Assembly: GCA_963711465.1 (NCBI GenBank)
Contig: CAVQEG010000001.1
Span: 744,001 to 808,000 of the forward strand
DNA: 64,000 nt
Direction: 5' to 3'
Source: CAVQEG01 sp963711465
GTDB lineage: Bacteria > Bacteroidota > Ignavibacteria > OLB7
The notes beneath the pieces were generated by a model. It was not told where the DNA came from. It saw only the letters and a program-made list of their open reading frames with translations, and searched no databases. The position numbers and the translations under genes are program-made. This document shows positions 53,767 to 61,355 of the stretch, in pieces (the stretch's first letter is position 1; every line of letters begins with the position of its first letter).

Positions 53767-53774
53767 AAATTTCA
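53767..53774. repeat. Target-site duplication, left copy
   Basis: AAATTTCA directly abuts the left terminal inverted repeat of the IS element and is repeated exactly on the other side. An 8-bp duplication is the size expected for ISL3-family transposition. Confidence 0.93.
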
Positions 53775-53798
53775 GGCGCATCACCGCTTTGTGTGGGT
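53775..53798 (+). repeat. IS left terminal inverted repeat
   Basis: Reads GGCGCATCACCGC then TTTGTGTGGGT. It matches the reverse complement of the right end at 20 of 24 positions, differing at positions 3, 4, 14 and 16. Confidence 0.9.
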
Positions 53799-53815
53799 AA
53801 TGGCTAGATTCCGGG

Positions 53816-55051
53816 ATGTACGATACCGACGTGTTTTCCCGTTTGCTCGGCATCTCCGAGCCGTGGAGGGTCTCCGGTGTTACCGTTGACCGCTCAGAGC
53901 GAATTGTGACGGTCGAGGTCGCCTACGACAGCTCGACGACCGTTCCCTGCCCCGAGTGTGGCGCCGGCTGTAGTCGATATGATCATCAGAAGCGGTCGTG
54001 GCGCCACCTCGATACCATGGAGTTTAAGACCATCGTCACCGCGAGCATCCCGCGTGCGGATTGCCGTGAGCACGGCGTGCACCAGATCGACGTGCCCTGG
54101 GCTGAGCCGGGCAGCCACTTCACCTCGCTGTTCGAGTCGCTGGTGATTACCTGGGTGGGCGCCACGACGTTTGCCGAAGCTGCTCGACAGCTACGGATCG
54201 GATGGTCGACCGTCGACCGCATCATGCAGCGAGCCGTCGAACGTGGTCTCCAGCGTCGCGAGCAATGCATGCCGCGGCATATCAGCATTGACGAGACCTC
54301 TTTCCAGCGCCGCCACGAGTACGTCACCACCGTCACCGATCAGGAGACGGGCAACGTGATCTACGTCGCCGATGGTCGGAGCAAGGAGAGTCTTGAGGGC
54401 TTCTTCAAATCCCTTCCCGAGGGCGCCGCAGAGCGGATCGAGACGATCTCGATGGACATGCACAAGGCGTATATCAGCGTCGTGCTCAAGTATGTTCCCG
54501 ACGCGCACGAGAAGATCTGCTTCGACAAGTTCCACGTCGCGAAGTATCTCGGCGACGCCGTCGACAAGGTGCGCCGACAGGAGCATCGCGAGCTGCTGGC
54601 GCAGGGAGATACGCGGCTGACGAAGACGAAGTACGACTGGCTCCGCAACCCGGAGACAATGGATCGTGAGGCGTGGAAACGCTTTGAAGCGCTGCGCGAG
54701 TCCTCGCTTCGCACCGCCAAAGCTTGGACGATCAAGGAGCATGCAATGCAGCTGTGGCACTACACCAGCAGGACATGGGCTCTGAAGCAATGGAAGTCGC
54801 TCATCGCTTGGGGCGAGCGATCACGACTCGAGCCGGTGCGAGCTGCAGTCAAGACCATCAAGCGCCATCTCTGGGGCGTGATCAATGCCGTCGTGCACAA
54901 GCGCACCAATGCTCACGCAGAGAGCGCCAACAGCCGAATACAGAAAGTCAAACGAAACGCCTGCGGGTTCAGAAATCGTCAGCGGTTCCGAACCGCAATT
55001 ATGTTCCATTGCGGTGGTCTCGACCTGCATCCGACAAATCAATTGGCCTAA
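53816..55051 (+). CDS. ISL3-family transposase
   Basis: A 411-residue DDE transposase. An N-terminal zinc-binding domain (CPECGAGCSRYDHQ, near residue 42, then CREHG) and a helix-turn-helix (about 110-145) are followed by the catalytic core. The presumed triad is Asp in HISIDETSFQRR (near 161), Asp in SMDMHKAYISV (near 215) and Glu in NAHAESANSRIQKVKR (near 368). No stop or frameshift interrupts it. The ATG lies 18 bases inside the left terminal repeat; the stop lies just before the right repeat, typical of a one-gene IS. Confidence 0.95.
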   Translation: MYDTDVFSRLLGISEPWRVSGVTVDRSERIVTVEVAYDSSTTVPCPECGAGCSRYDHQKRSWRHLDTMEFKTIVTASIPRADCREHGVHQIDVPWAEPGSHFTSLFESLVITWVGATTFAEAARQLRIGWSTVDRIMQRAVERGLQRREQCMPRHISIDETSFQRRHEYVTTVTDQETGNVIYVADGRSKESLEGFFKSLPEGAAERIETISMDMHKAYISVVLKYVPDAHEKICFDKFHVAKYLGDAVDKVRRQEHRELLAQGDTRLTKTKYDWLRNPETMDREAWKRFEALRESSLRTAKAWTIKEHAMQLWHYTSRTWALKQWKSLIAWGERSRLEPVRAAVKTIKRHLWGVINAVVHKRTNAHAESANSRIQKVKRNACGFRNRQRFRTAIMFHCGGLDLHPTNQLA

Positions 55052-55054
55052 TTC

Positions 55055-55078
55055 ACCCACACGATGCGGTGATGACCC
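55055..55078 (-). repeat. IS right terminal inverted repeat
   Basis: Its reverse complement reads GGGTCATCACCGC then ATCGTGTGGGT, pairing with the left end. It begins 3 bases after the transposase stop codon. Confidence 0.9.
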
Positions 55079-55086
55079 AAATTTCA
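55079..55086. repeat. Target-site duplication, right copy
   Basis: AAATTTCA, an exact copy of the left flank, confirming recent insertion and the exact ends of the element. Confidence 0.93.
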
Positions 55087-55216
55087 TGGTGAGAACTCCG
55101 ATGGTGAGAGATTCCATACGGATCATTTCGCGGTTGAAATTCCGCCGTAAGAATTTCGAGGTCAGAATTCCACGCTTGAATTTCATCGCTAGAATTCTAC
55201 TGCCTGAATTCCACCA

Positions 55217-56179
55217 TCAGAATTCCACCGTCAGGCAAATCGCGGCTCCGAGTGAGTGCTTCGGATCGAATTCGACGCCTTCGGCGGGACCGAGCCGAGC
55301 GCGAATTCGGGCGTTGTAGCCGGCGGCCTCGAACGCGGCGTCGACGAGACTCGCGAGGTGATTGATCACCACAATCCCAATGGCTGCTGAGGCATACCCG
55401 AGCAGGCGATTCGCCTCGGCGCGAAGATCCATGTAGTGCCGGTTGTCGGAGGTCACGAACGATGGATCGTAGATGAGTGTGTCGGAGGAGGCGACGTGAT
55501 CGCTCCAGCCGGAACGGTACTGGATGTACTTGCCGATCTCCTCGTAGTACTGCTGGTCGCCATGATCGGGCAGCGTATGGGAGAATCCGTTGCCGATAGC
55601 GCTCTCGATCGCCCGCAGCTGCTGGAAGTTCACCCGCTGCCATGGAGCGAGGTGCGGATCGCTCGACGTGTAGACGCCCGGCAGAAGTCTGGCGATCGCC
55701 TCCTTGTCGACGTCTGCGTCGGACCACTGCCGATAGTTGTCGGCGATCCAGCCGATGTAGCGGGTGACGTCCCACTCGGTGTCCGCGTAGGACTTGAAGG
55801 CATCGGTCGCGTCGTCTCCCGTCGCGGTGAAATGCGCCCACGTTACCCAGCCAGCTGCTTCAACGGCGGCGAAGACGAGCGACTTCCACAGCGGAGCGTC
55901 GGCGTACAGTTCGCCGGAACCCGGAACGGCCGCCGAGAGGGCGCCGGCGATCCAGGGCGACTTCTGCATCGTACCGATCGGTTGCGACGGTGCAGACGGC
56001 GTTCCGGAAGCGATGCGGTTCATCACGACTTGCATGGAATCCCCCGTCCGCGCTTCGAGATCGGCCGAGAGCGAGCCGGTGAGCGCGCGGCGCTGCTGGG
56101 CAACGGCTGGTACGCTGAGGCCCAGAGCCGAAGCCACGACCAGCGTCGCGACCAATCGTATGTCGAGATGAGGGATCAT
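55217..56179 (-). CDS. DUF5683-like exported protein
   Basis: A 320-residue protein with a signal peptide (IRLVATLVVASALGLSVPAVAQ). The segment SPWIAGALSAAVPGSGELYADAPLWKSLVFAAVEAAGW resembles the conserved start of Bacteroidota DUF5683 proteins (SxxxPGxGxxYxxxxWKxxxxxxxE). The middle holds Asp/Tyr-rich helices (DAFKSYADTEWDVTRYIGWIADNYRQW) and the end alternates like beta strands, closing with ICLTVEF, terminal Phe. It may sit in or at the outer membrane. Its last codons and stop are part of the 14-bp array, so the array may have altered its exact C terminus. Function unknown. Confidence 0.7.
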   Translation of the reverse strand: MIPHLDIRLVATLVVASALGLSVPAVAQQRRALTGSLSADLEARTGDSMQVVMNRIASGTPSAPSQPIGTMQKSPWIAGALSAAVPGSGELYADAPLWKSLVFAAVEAAGWVTWAHFTATGDDATDAFKSYADTEWDVTRYIGWIADNYRQWSDADVDKEAIARLLPGVYTSSDPHLAPWQRVNFQQLRAIESAIGNGFSHTLPDHGDQQYYEEIGKYIQYRSGWSDHVASSDTLIYDPSFVTSDNRHYMDLRAEANRLLGYASAAIGIVVINHLASLVDAAFEAAGYNARIRARLGPAEGVEFDPKHSLGAAICLTVEF

Positions 56180-56223
56180 CGTTCTGAGCCGAGCAAATTC
56201 GGCGCTGAGGCGGTCGACGGCAT

Positions 56224-56619
56224 TCAGGCCCGAAGCGTTCGACGCAGCCAGAGCGCGATGACCGCGGCTGCGGCAAGCGCGCCGCAGACGTCGGCGATCC
56301 AGTCGGTGATGTCGCAGCTGCGATGCGGGACGAACGCCTGGTGGAATTCGTCGACGACGCCATAGGTCGCCACGAACGCCACGGCGCGCAGGATCTGGCT
56401 CCGTAGAGGAATCGACGGATACATCCATCGGGCGGCGCGGAAGACGAGGAGGGTCATCAGACCGAACGCGCCGACGTGATTGATCTTGTCGCTCCAGCGG
56501 ACGCCGAAATCGGGAGCCGGCGGGTCGCTCATCTGACTGACGCAGAAGAGTGCGGCAATGTAGACGACGGCCGGAAGGACGTGTGCGGCGAAGTGGCCGC
56601 GGCGCGCGGTGTCGGTCAT
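56224..56619 (-). CDS. VanZ-family small membrane protein
   Basis: A 131-residue protein with four hydrophobic helices. It shows the VanZ-like pattern SDKINHVGAFGLMTLLVFRAA and the FVATYGVVDEFHQAFVPHRSCDITDWIADVCGALAAA stretch with the conserved DE.HQ and D...D.. motif. VanZ relatives are small membrane proteins of mostly unknown role. The ATG shares ATGA with the nnr stop, so translation is coupled; the longer in-frame extension upstream was rejected. Confidence 0.88.
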   Translation of the reverse strand: MTDTARRGHFAAHVLPAVVYIAALFCVSQMSDPPAPDFGVRWSDKINHVGAFGLMTLLVFRAARWMYPSIPLRSQILRAVAFVATYGVVDEFHQAFVPHRSCDITDWIADVCGALAAAAVIALWLRRTLRA

Positions 56620-58184
56620 ACCGATCGCCATGCGTCGAACTGCGATGTCGTTGCCTTCGACGCGTTCTGAATTGCCGCCGGGAGGAATTCGATGATGTCC
56701 GACGACTGCAAGGCACGCATTCCGAGACGATCGACGGCCAGACGGGCCGCAAGCGCATGCAGGTAGACGCCGGTGACGCTGCCGGGATGGGCATCGCGAT
56801 TCTGCGCAACGAACGAGGCAATGATTCCGGTGAGCACATCGCCGCAACCGGCAGTGGCCATTCCGGGATTGCGGGGCGAGCTGATGTAGGCCGTCGTATC
56901 GGGCCATGCGACGATGGTCTCCGGGCCTTTGAGCACGACTGTGGCATCAATACGGGTCGACACTGCGCGAGCGATTCCGACCGGATCGCGTCGGACTTCT
57001 GCGCTCTCGACGCCGAGCAGGCGCGCCATTTCTCCATGGTGGGGCGTGATGACCAGTTCACAGTCGCGATCGTTCAGCGAATCGATGCGTCCGTTGAAGG
57101 GCGCCAGAGCATCGGCATCCAGGACGAGCGGTGACTTGCTTCGGGCAAGGAGGGCGCGAACGGTCGCCGCGGCGCCGTCGGTTCGGGAGAGCCCGGGACC
57201 GCAGGCAATCGCATCGTACCCATCGATCTCCTCGAGCAGTCGGTCGAACGCATCGGCAGCGAACGCGCCATGTTCGTCCGACGCAAGAAAGCGTGTCATG
57301 ATCTCCGGCGTGATCGCCTGCGGAAGCGGAAGCGCGGATTCCGGCATGGCGAAGACGACGAGTCCGCAACCGGAGCGCAGCGCCGCCTCTGAGGCCAGCA
57401 CACCGGCGCCGCTCATGCCCCGTGAGCCTGCGACGACGAGCACCTTCCCGTTGTCGTACTTGTTGACGTCATGTTCGATCGGAAGCAGTCCGATGGAGGC
57501 TTCATCGTGGTCGAGGAGCCACAGATAGGTGTCGTCGTAGTGTTCGTTGGGGACGCCGAGACTGGTGACGAAGAGTTCACCGACGACGATCGGGCCATTG
57601 CCGAGCACGAGTCCGGGTTTCAGCGCTCCCATCGTGACGGTGGCATCGGCGCGGAAGGCGGTCGACTCGACGGCGCCGGTATCCGCGTCGAGTCCGGTGG
57701 GCACCTCGACGGCGAGTCGGACGGCATCGATGGAATTGGCCCACTCGATAGCCGCGGAGGCATTGCCTCGCGGCGCACCCTTTGCGCCGGTACCGAGCAT
57801 GGCGTCGACGACGGCATCGACGATCTCTGCGTCGATGTCGAATTCATCCCAGAGGAGAATCGGTTCCGACTTGATGACCTGAAGGGTACGCAGCTGAGCG
57901 GCGGTGTCGGGCGAGAGGCCTTCGTCGCCGAAGACCATGACGCATTCGACAAGGGCGCCGCGGTTTCGACACAGGCGCGCGATCGCCAGGCCGTCACCAC
58001 CGTTGTTGCCTTTGCCACAAAGGACGACCACGCGTCGATCTTCGAGTCCGTCGAGCATCCGCGCGAGGTGCTCGGCGCACGAGCGAGCCGCGTTTTCCAT
58101 CAGGACGAGTGAGGCGACGCCGAGCACGGAGATCGCGCTCTGATCGGCCTGCCGCATCTGTTGGGACGTGAGAATTGCTGCCAT
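56616..58184 (-). CDS. nnr: Bifunctional NAD(P)H-hydrate epimerase/dehydratase
   Basis: A 522-residue repair enzyme that converts damaged NADHX/NADPHX back to NAD(P)H. N-terminal epimerase half: MRQADQSAISVLGVASLVLMENA, VVLCGKGNNGGDGLAIARL, VEVPTGLDADTG. C-terminal dehydratase half: KYDNGKVLVVAGSRGMSGAGVLASEAALRSGCG, LVLDADALAPF, VITPHHGEMARLLG, PGMATAGCGDVLTGIIASFVAQ. The fusion is the usual bacterial form (YjeF). Part of the minus-strand set comF-nnr-vanZ. Confidence 0.95.
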   Translation of the reverse strand: MAAILTSQQMRQADQSAISVLGVASLVLMENAARSCAEHLARMLDGLEDRRVVVLCGKGNNGGDGLAIARLCRNRGALVECVMVFGDEGLSPDTAAQLRTLQVIKSEPILLWDEFDIDAEIVDAVVDAMLGTGAKGAPRGNASAAIEWANSIDAVRLAVEVPTGLDADTGAVESTAFRADATVTMGALKPGLVLGNGPIVVGELFVTSLGVPNEHYDDTYLWLLDHDEASIGLLPIEHDVNKYDNGKVLVVAGSRGMSGAGVLASEAALRSGCGLVVFAMPESALPLPQAITPEIMTRFLASDEHGAFAADAFDRLLEEIDGYDAIACGPGLSRTDGAAATVRALLARSKSPLVLDADALAPFNGRIDSLNDRDCELVITPHHGEMARLLGVESAEVRRDPVGIARAVSTRIDATVVLKGPETIVAWPDTTAYISSPRNPGMATAGCGDVLTGIIASFVAQNRDAHPGSVTGVYLHALAARLAVDRLGMRALQSSDIIEFLPAAIQNASKATTSQFDAWRSV

Positions 58185-58211
58185 CGATTCGGTTCGTGCG
58201 AGTTGGTGATT

Positions 58212-58970
58212 CTATGGAACGAGCCACGCGGGATCGAACGATTGCGCTGCATGGAGTCTGCCCGGCATGTCTCGCGCGAGTGTCGCGGCCGTAACGCGAC
58301 TGGCGCCGGCATCCAGCAGCGCGGTCGCACATTCGTTGAGCGTCGCACCGGTCGTGCAGACGTCGTCGACGACCATCACGATCAGACCCTCGACGGCGCC
58401 GGTGCGGGCGAGGAACGCACCCGTGGTATTGACGCGTCGCTCTTCGGCATCGAGCGTCGTCTGGCTGCGTGTGTTGCGACGGCGCAGCAGCGAATGGGTG
58501 TCCAGTCTCGCACGCACGGCGTCGGCGACACCGCGGGCAACCGCTTCGGCCTGGTTGTATCCCCGCTGGCGCCTGCGCGCACGGTGTTGAGGCACCGGAA
58601 CGACGCAATCGGTATCGCGGAACTCCGGGTACAGCCTCAGCACGGCCCCGAGTTCCTCGCCAAGTCGTCGCCCGAGCCGCAGACAGCCGTGGTACTTGAC
58701 CGCATGGACGAGCCGCTGCACGACGCTTCCCTGTTCGAACGCGTAGAGCGATCCGATCGCCGCGAGGGCCAGCGCGTCCTGGCCCAGCTGAGAAGAGATA
58801 TCGATCAACAGCTCCGACGGCAGCGGTGCGGCATCGAGCGAGGCGCGACACGACTCGCAATATGGAGCATCGCCATCACGCAGCAGCGCACCGCATCCCG
58901 GGCAGAGCTCCGGCGCGATCGTGTGCAGAGCATCGCGCAGCAGCGGCGCGGCGAGCGAGAGCACGGTCAT
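58212..58970 (-). CDS. comF: ComF family protein (phosphoribosyltransferase-like)
   Basis: A 252-residue protein with an N-terminal zinc ribbon (LCPGCGALLRDGDAPYCESC, near residue 22). The phosphoribosyltransferase domain has DCVVPVPQHRARRRQRGYNQAEAVARGV, LLRRRNTRSQTTLDAEERRVNTTGAF and the PRPP-type motif VMVVDDVCTTGATLNECA (about residue 196). In competent bacteria ComF aids DNA uptake; most homologues are simply called ComF/GntX. The nnr gene starts 27 bp after its stop. Confidence 0.93.
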   Translation of the reverse strand: MTVLSLAAPLLRDALHTIAPELCPGCGALLRDGDAPYCESCRASLDAAPLPSELLIDISSQLGQDALALAAIGSLYAFEQGSVVQRLVHAVKYHGCLRLGRRLGEELGAVLRLYPEFRDTDCVVPVPQHRARRRQRGYNQAEAVARGVADAVRARLDTHSLLRRRNTRSQTTLDAEERRVNTTGAFLARTGAVEGLIVMVVDDVCTTGATLNECATALLDAGASRVTAATLARDMPGRLHAAQSFDPAWLVP

Positions 58971-59081
58971 GGCAATCGATGGTCGACGAACGTGGTTGGT
59001 GATTCAGGATCGGGTCGTCCGGCAATCGCCGCGCGTCCCGTTCCATACCGCAAGATCGCACGCGGCCGGCGGTATCACCAG

Positions 59082-59122
59082 AAAAAACGTGGCGGATCTC
59101 CTCTCGTCGGAAATCCGCCACG
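59082..59122 (-). terminator. Rho-independent terminator of the frameshifted lipoprotein gene
   Basis: On the minus strand a perfect 10-bp stem (CGTGGCGGAT / ATCCGCCACG) with a 15-base loop is followed directly by TTTTTT. It ends transcription before comF. Confidence 0.93.
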
Positions 59123-59143
59123 CCATACCGCGTCGCCGTCGGT

Positions 59144-60158
59144 CTACTTCGCGTTGAAGGAGGCGATCATCTTCTCGAACACCGGCTGGTAGGCCGACGC
59201 GTTCGCCTTGAGCCAGGTCTGCGTGATCATGTAGACCTTGTTGTTGGCCACCGTCATATAGATGCGTCCGCTGACGTCACTTCGGGGAGAGTACGCGTAG
59301 CGTCGTCCGGCGTTGCCGCCGACGGTTGCCGAAGCGCCGGAGCCGAAGGTCTTCTTGTACCGCTCGGCGACCTGGTCGAGCGACATGTGCGACGCATCCT
59401 TGACCGAGATGGCCGTCGAGGATGTTCCGTCCGGTCCGACCAGCTGTACCGCACCGGAACTCGATTCGACCTTGAAGTTGTCCGGGTAGGAGATAGAGAA
59501 TCCGGATCGCGACAGGGTGGTCATCGTCGTGCTGGGCGGCTCCGGTGTGGCGGGAGCAGACTCGGCGACATCGCCGACGGCCGGCGGAGCGGCGTGACCC
59601 GGCTTGAACGTGGCGAGGACGGAGTCGAAAACGGCGCGGTAGGCATCGAAGGTTCCGATGACGGCAAAGTCGATGTAGGAGGTCACGCCGTCGTTGACGA
59701 CGTAGTACCGTTCGCCGTTGAGTTCCTGCTGGTCGGGCATCGTGTCGCGGTAGGTGATCTTCTTCGCCGGCATGCCGGCGACGGTTGCCGACTCGGGCTG
59801 CGGAGACGGTGTACTGCTGCGAGAGGACGCTCAGCTGGGCGTCGACAAGCGAATCGTCTCCCGACTTCGCGAGCGCCATGATGCGCGCTCCGGTATTACC
59901 CTTGGGGTCACCGTAGGAGAATCCCTCGGTGATGTTGGAACCAGAGTAGAAGAGGACATCGCCGTAGCCGGCGTTTCCCTGTCGGGTTTCCTGCTCGATC
60001 CAGCCCTGCGGGTAGGAGAGCGCGAGGCCGAACGGTTCGAGCGAGTACGGTTCGTAGCCCGTCACGGTGACGGTCGCGGGCTTCTCGTTGCCACCGCATC
60101 CGGTCGCCAGAAGGGCGACGACGGCGAGCGGCAGCAGCGACGGCAGAATTCGTTTCAT
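59144..60158 (-). pseudogene. Lipoprotein gene interrupted by a frameshift
   Basis: The 5' frame encodes a lipoprotein signal (ILPSLLPLAVVALLATGCGGNEK) and a domain with PFGLALSYPQGWIEQETR. After LSQQYTVSAA it runs into Arg-rich nonsense. The neighbouring frame takes over at ESATVAGMPAKKITYRDTMPD and continues through SGFSISYPDNFKVESSSG to the ending MIASFNAK. A one-base surplus in 59790-59815 explains the switch. Both halves hold similar SYPxxW/F modules, reminiscent of PsbP-like folds, so the intact protein would be a roughly 337-residue two-module lipoprotein. A clean terminator follows. It may be a real lesion or an assembly error. Confidence 0.75.
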
Positions 60159-60320
60159 GCGAAAGTGTCGAGCGATCGTTGAAGGTTGGATGGATCGAAT
60201 TGCGGGTCGTGGGGCAGGCCAGCGAACGCGCCGAATGTACGACAACCGACGAATTCAGAATCTCCTCGGGCACGCGCTCACCGGCATCCGAATCCGCGGG
60301 AGGCGAGGGTGGCCGGCGGC

Positions 60321-61355
60321 TCAGAGCCACTTCCGTTTGCGGAAGTAGAGGAACATCGCCACGCCAACCGCGAGCATCAGTCCCCAGGCGAAGGGATAGC
60401 CGAACTGCCACCGGAGCTCTGGCATGTTCCATCGTGATGTGGTCGTCTGGAAGTTCATTCCGTAGAGTCCGGCAATGAAGGTCAGTGGCAGGAAGAAGGT
60501 GGAGAACATGGTCAGTATCTTCATCACCTCATTCATCCGATTCGACTGCATTGCCAGGTGGGCGTCGAGCAGGCCGGTGATTTCCTCGCGATGGGATTCG
60601 GTCAGAAAGAACGCGCGCTCGAGGTGATCGTACACGTTGCGGTAATACGCGATCTCATCGTCGGTGATCAACGCGTACTCGCCGCGCGAGAGGCGGTGGA
60701 CCATCTCGCGCTGGTAGGTGATGATTCGACGTATGGCGAACGCGTTGCGCTTCAGCGCGAGAATGTTCATCAGCGTATCGTCGGTGGGTTCGGCGAACAC
60801 CTCATCCTCCAGTCGGTCGACCTCGGTGTCGAGCCTGTCGAGCATCGGGTTGTACTGATCGACGATGTGGTCGAGCACCATGTGGTAGAGGAAGTCCGGA
60901 CCGCGCGTGATCATGTGATCATTGTGGTGGCAGGCGGCAAAGACACTCTCGACCGCCGGGGACGGTTCGTAGTGATGGGTGACGATGAACCGTTCGCCGA
61001 GGAACGTGTTGAGCTGCCTCGTATGCAATTCGTGTCCCCGAAGCGCGGCGGGATCGTCCGGATCGGTATCGATCGGATTGACGATGGCGAAGAGGTAGCG
61101 ACCGAAGTCCTCGACCTTCGGGAGGTGATCACCGCGCTCGCGATTCAGCCGTTCGCGCTGGCAGTCGAGGATGGCCAGCGGGTGGAACTTGAATACGTCA
61201 CTGAGGATCAACTGCTCCTCGTCGGGTTCCGGCGACAGCATGTCGACCCAGACGAAGGTGGGCTGATCGGACGGTTGGGCAAGGAAGTGCTCCAGGGATT
61301 CGATCGGAGCGTCCTGCACCGGCCCGTCGACGGATTTTACGACGATTCGGATCAT
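60321..61355 (-). CDS. corA: Magnesium/cobalt transporter CorA
   Basis: A 344-residue channel. Large N-terminal cytosolic domain, then two C-terminal helices: LTMFSTFFLPLTFIAGLYGMNFQ with the selectivity GMN, and FAWGLMLAVGVAMFLYFRKRKWL. The long helix MVLDHIVDQYNPMLDRLDTEVDRLEDEVF is characteristic. Mg2+ import. Its ATG overlaps the stop of the recombinase-like gene (ATGA), so the two are translationally coupled, an unusual pairing. Confidence 0.95.
   Translation of the reverse strand: MIRIVVKSVDGPVQDAPIESLEHFLAQPSDQPTFVWVDMLSPEPDEEQLILSDVFKFHPLAILDCQRERLNRERGDHLPKVEDFGRYLFAIVNPIDTDPDDPAALRGHELHTRQLNTFLGERFIVTHHYEPSPAVESVFAACHHNDHMITRGPDFLYHMVLDHIVDQYNPMLDRLDTEVDRLEDEVFAEPTDDTLMNILALKRNAFAIRRIITYQREMVHRLSRGEYALITDDEIAYYRNVYDHLERAFFLTESHREEITGLLDAHLAMQSNRMNEVMKILTMFSTFFLPLTFIAGLYGMNFQTTTSRWNMPELRWQFGYPFAWGLMLAVGVAMFLYFRKRKWL

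Larger units (their letters stand above)
53775..55078 (+). mobile_element. Complete ISL3-family insertion sequence (1304 bp)
   Basis: Imperfect 24-bp terminal inverted repeats (20 of 24 identical) begin with GG and share CATCACCGC and GTGTGGGT. They bound a single transposase gene that nearly fills the element. A perfect 8-bp direct duplication flanks it. All parts look intact, so it may still be mobile, and the insertion has not decayed. Removing the element and one duplication copy restores the 14-bp phase of the host array (ATTTC to ACTCC is 14 bases). Confidence 0.93.
53711..55234 (-). repeat. Degenerate 14-bp tandem array, split by an IS element
   Basis: Counting outside the insertion, roughly 15 units repeat at a 14-base period. 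Read on the minus strand the unit is TGAYGGTGGAATTC; on the plus strand the most constant part is GAATTCCAC. Spacing is 14 in nearly all steps, with one 13 and one 16. The first unit on the minus strand is the last coding stretch of the DUF5683-like gene (ACG GTG GAA TTC TGA), and the next copy supplies its stop codon. Copies next to that gene are the most alike, and copies toward namZ are the most diverged. No spacers, so not CRISPR. The IS element sits inside one unit. Confidence 0.8.

Noticed and set aside
55100..55234. Possible CRISPR array
   Set aside because: Units are directly adjacent at 14 bp with no spacers, and degenerate; no cas genes nearby.
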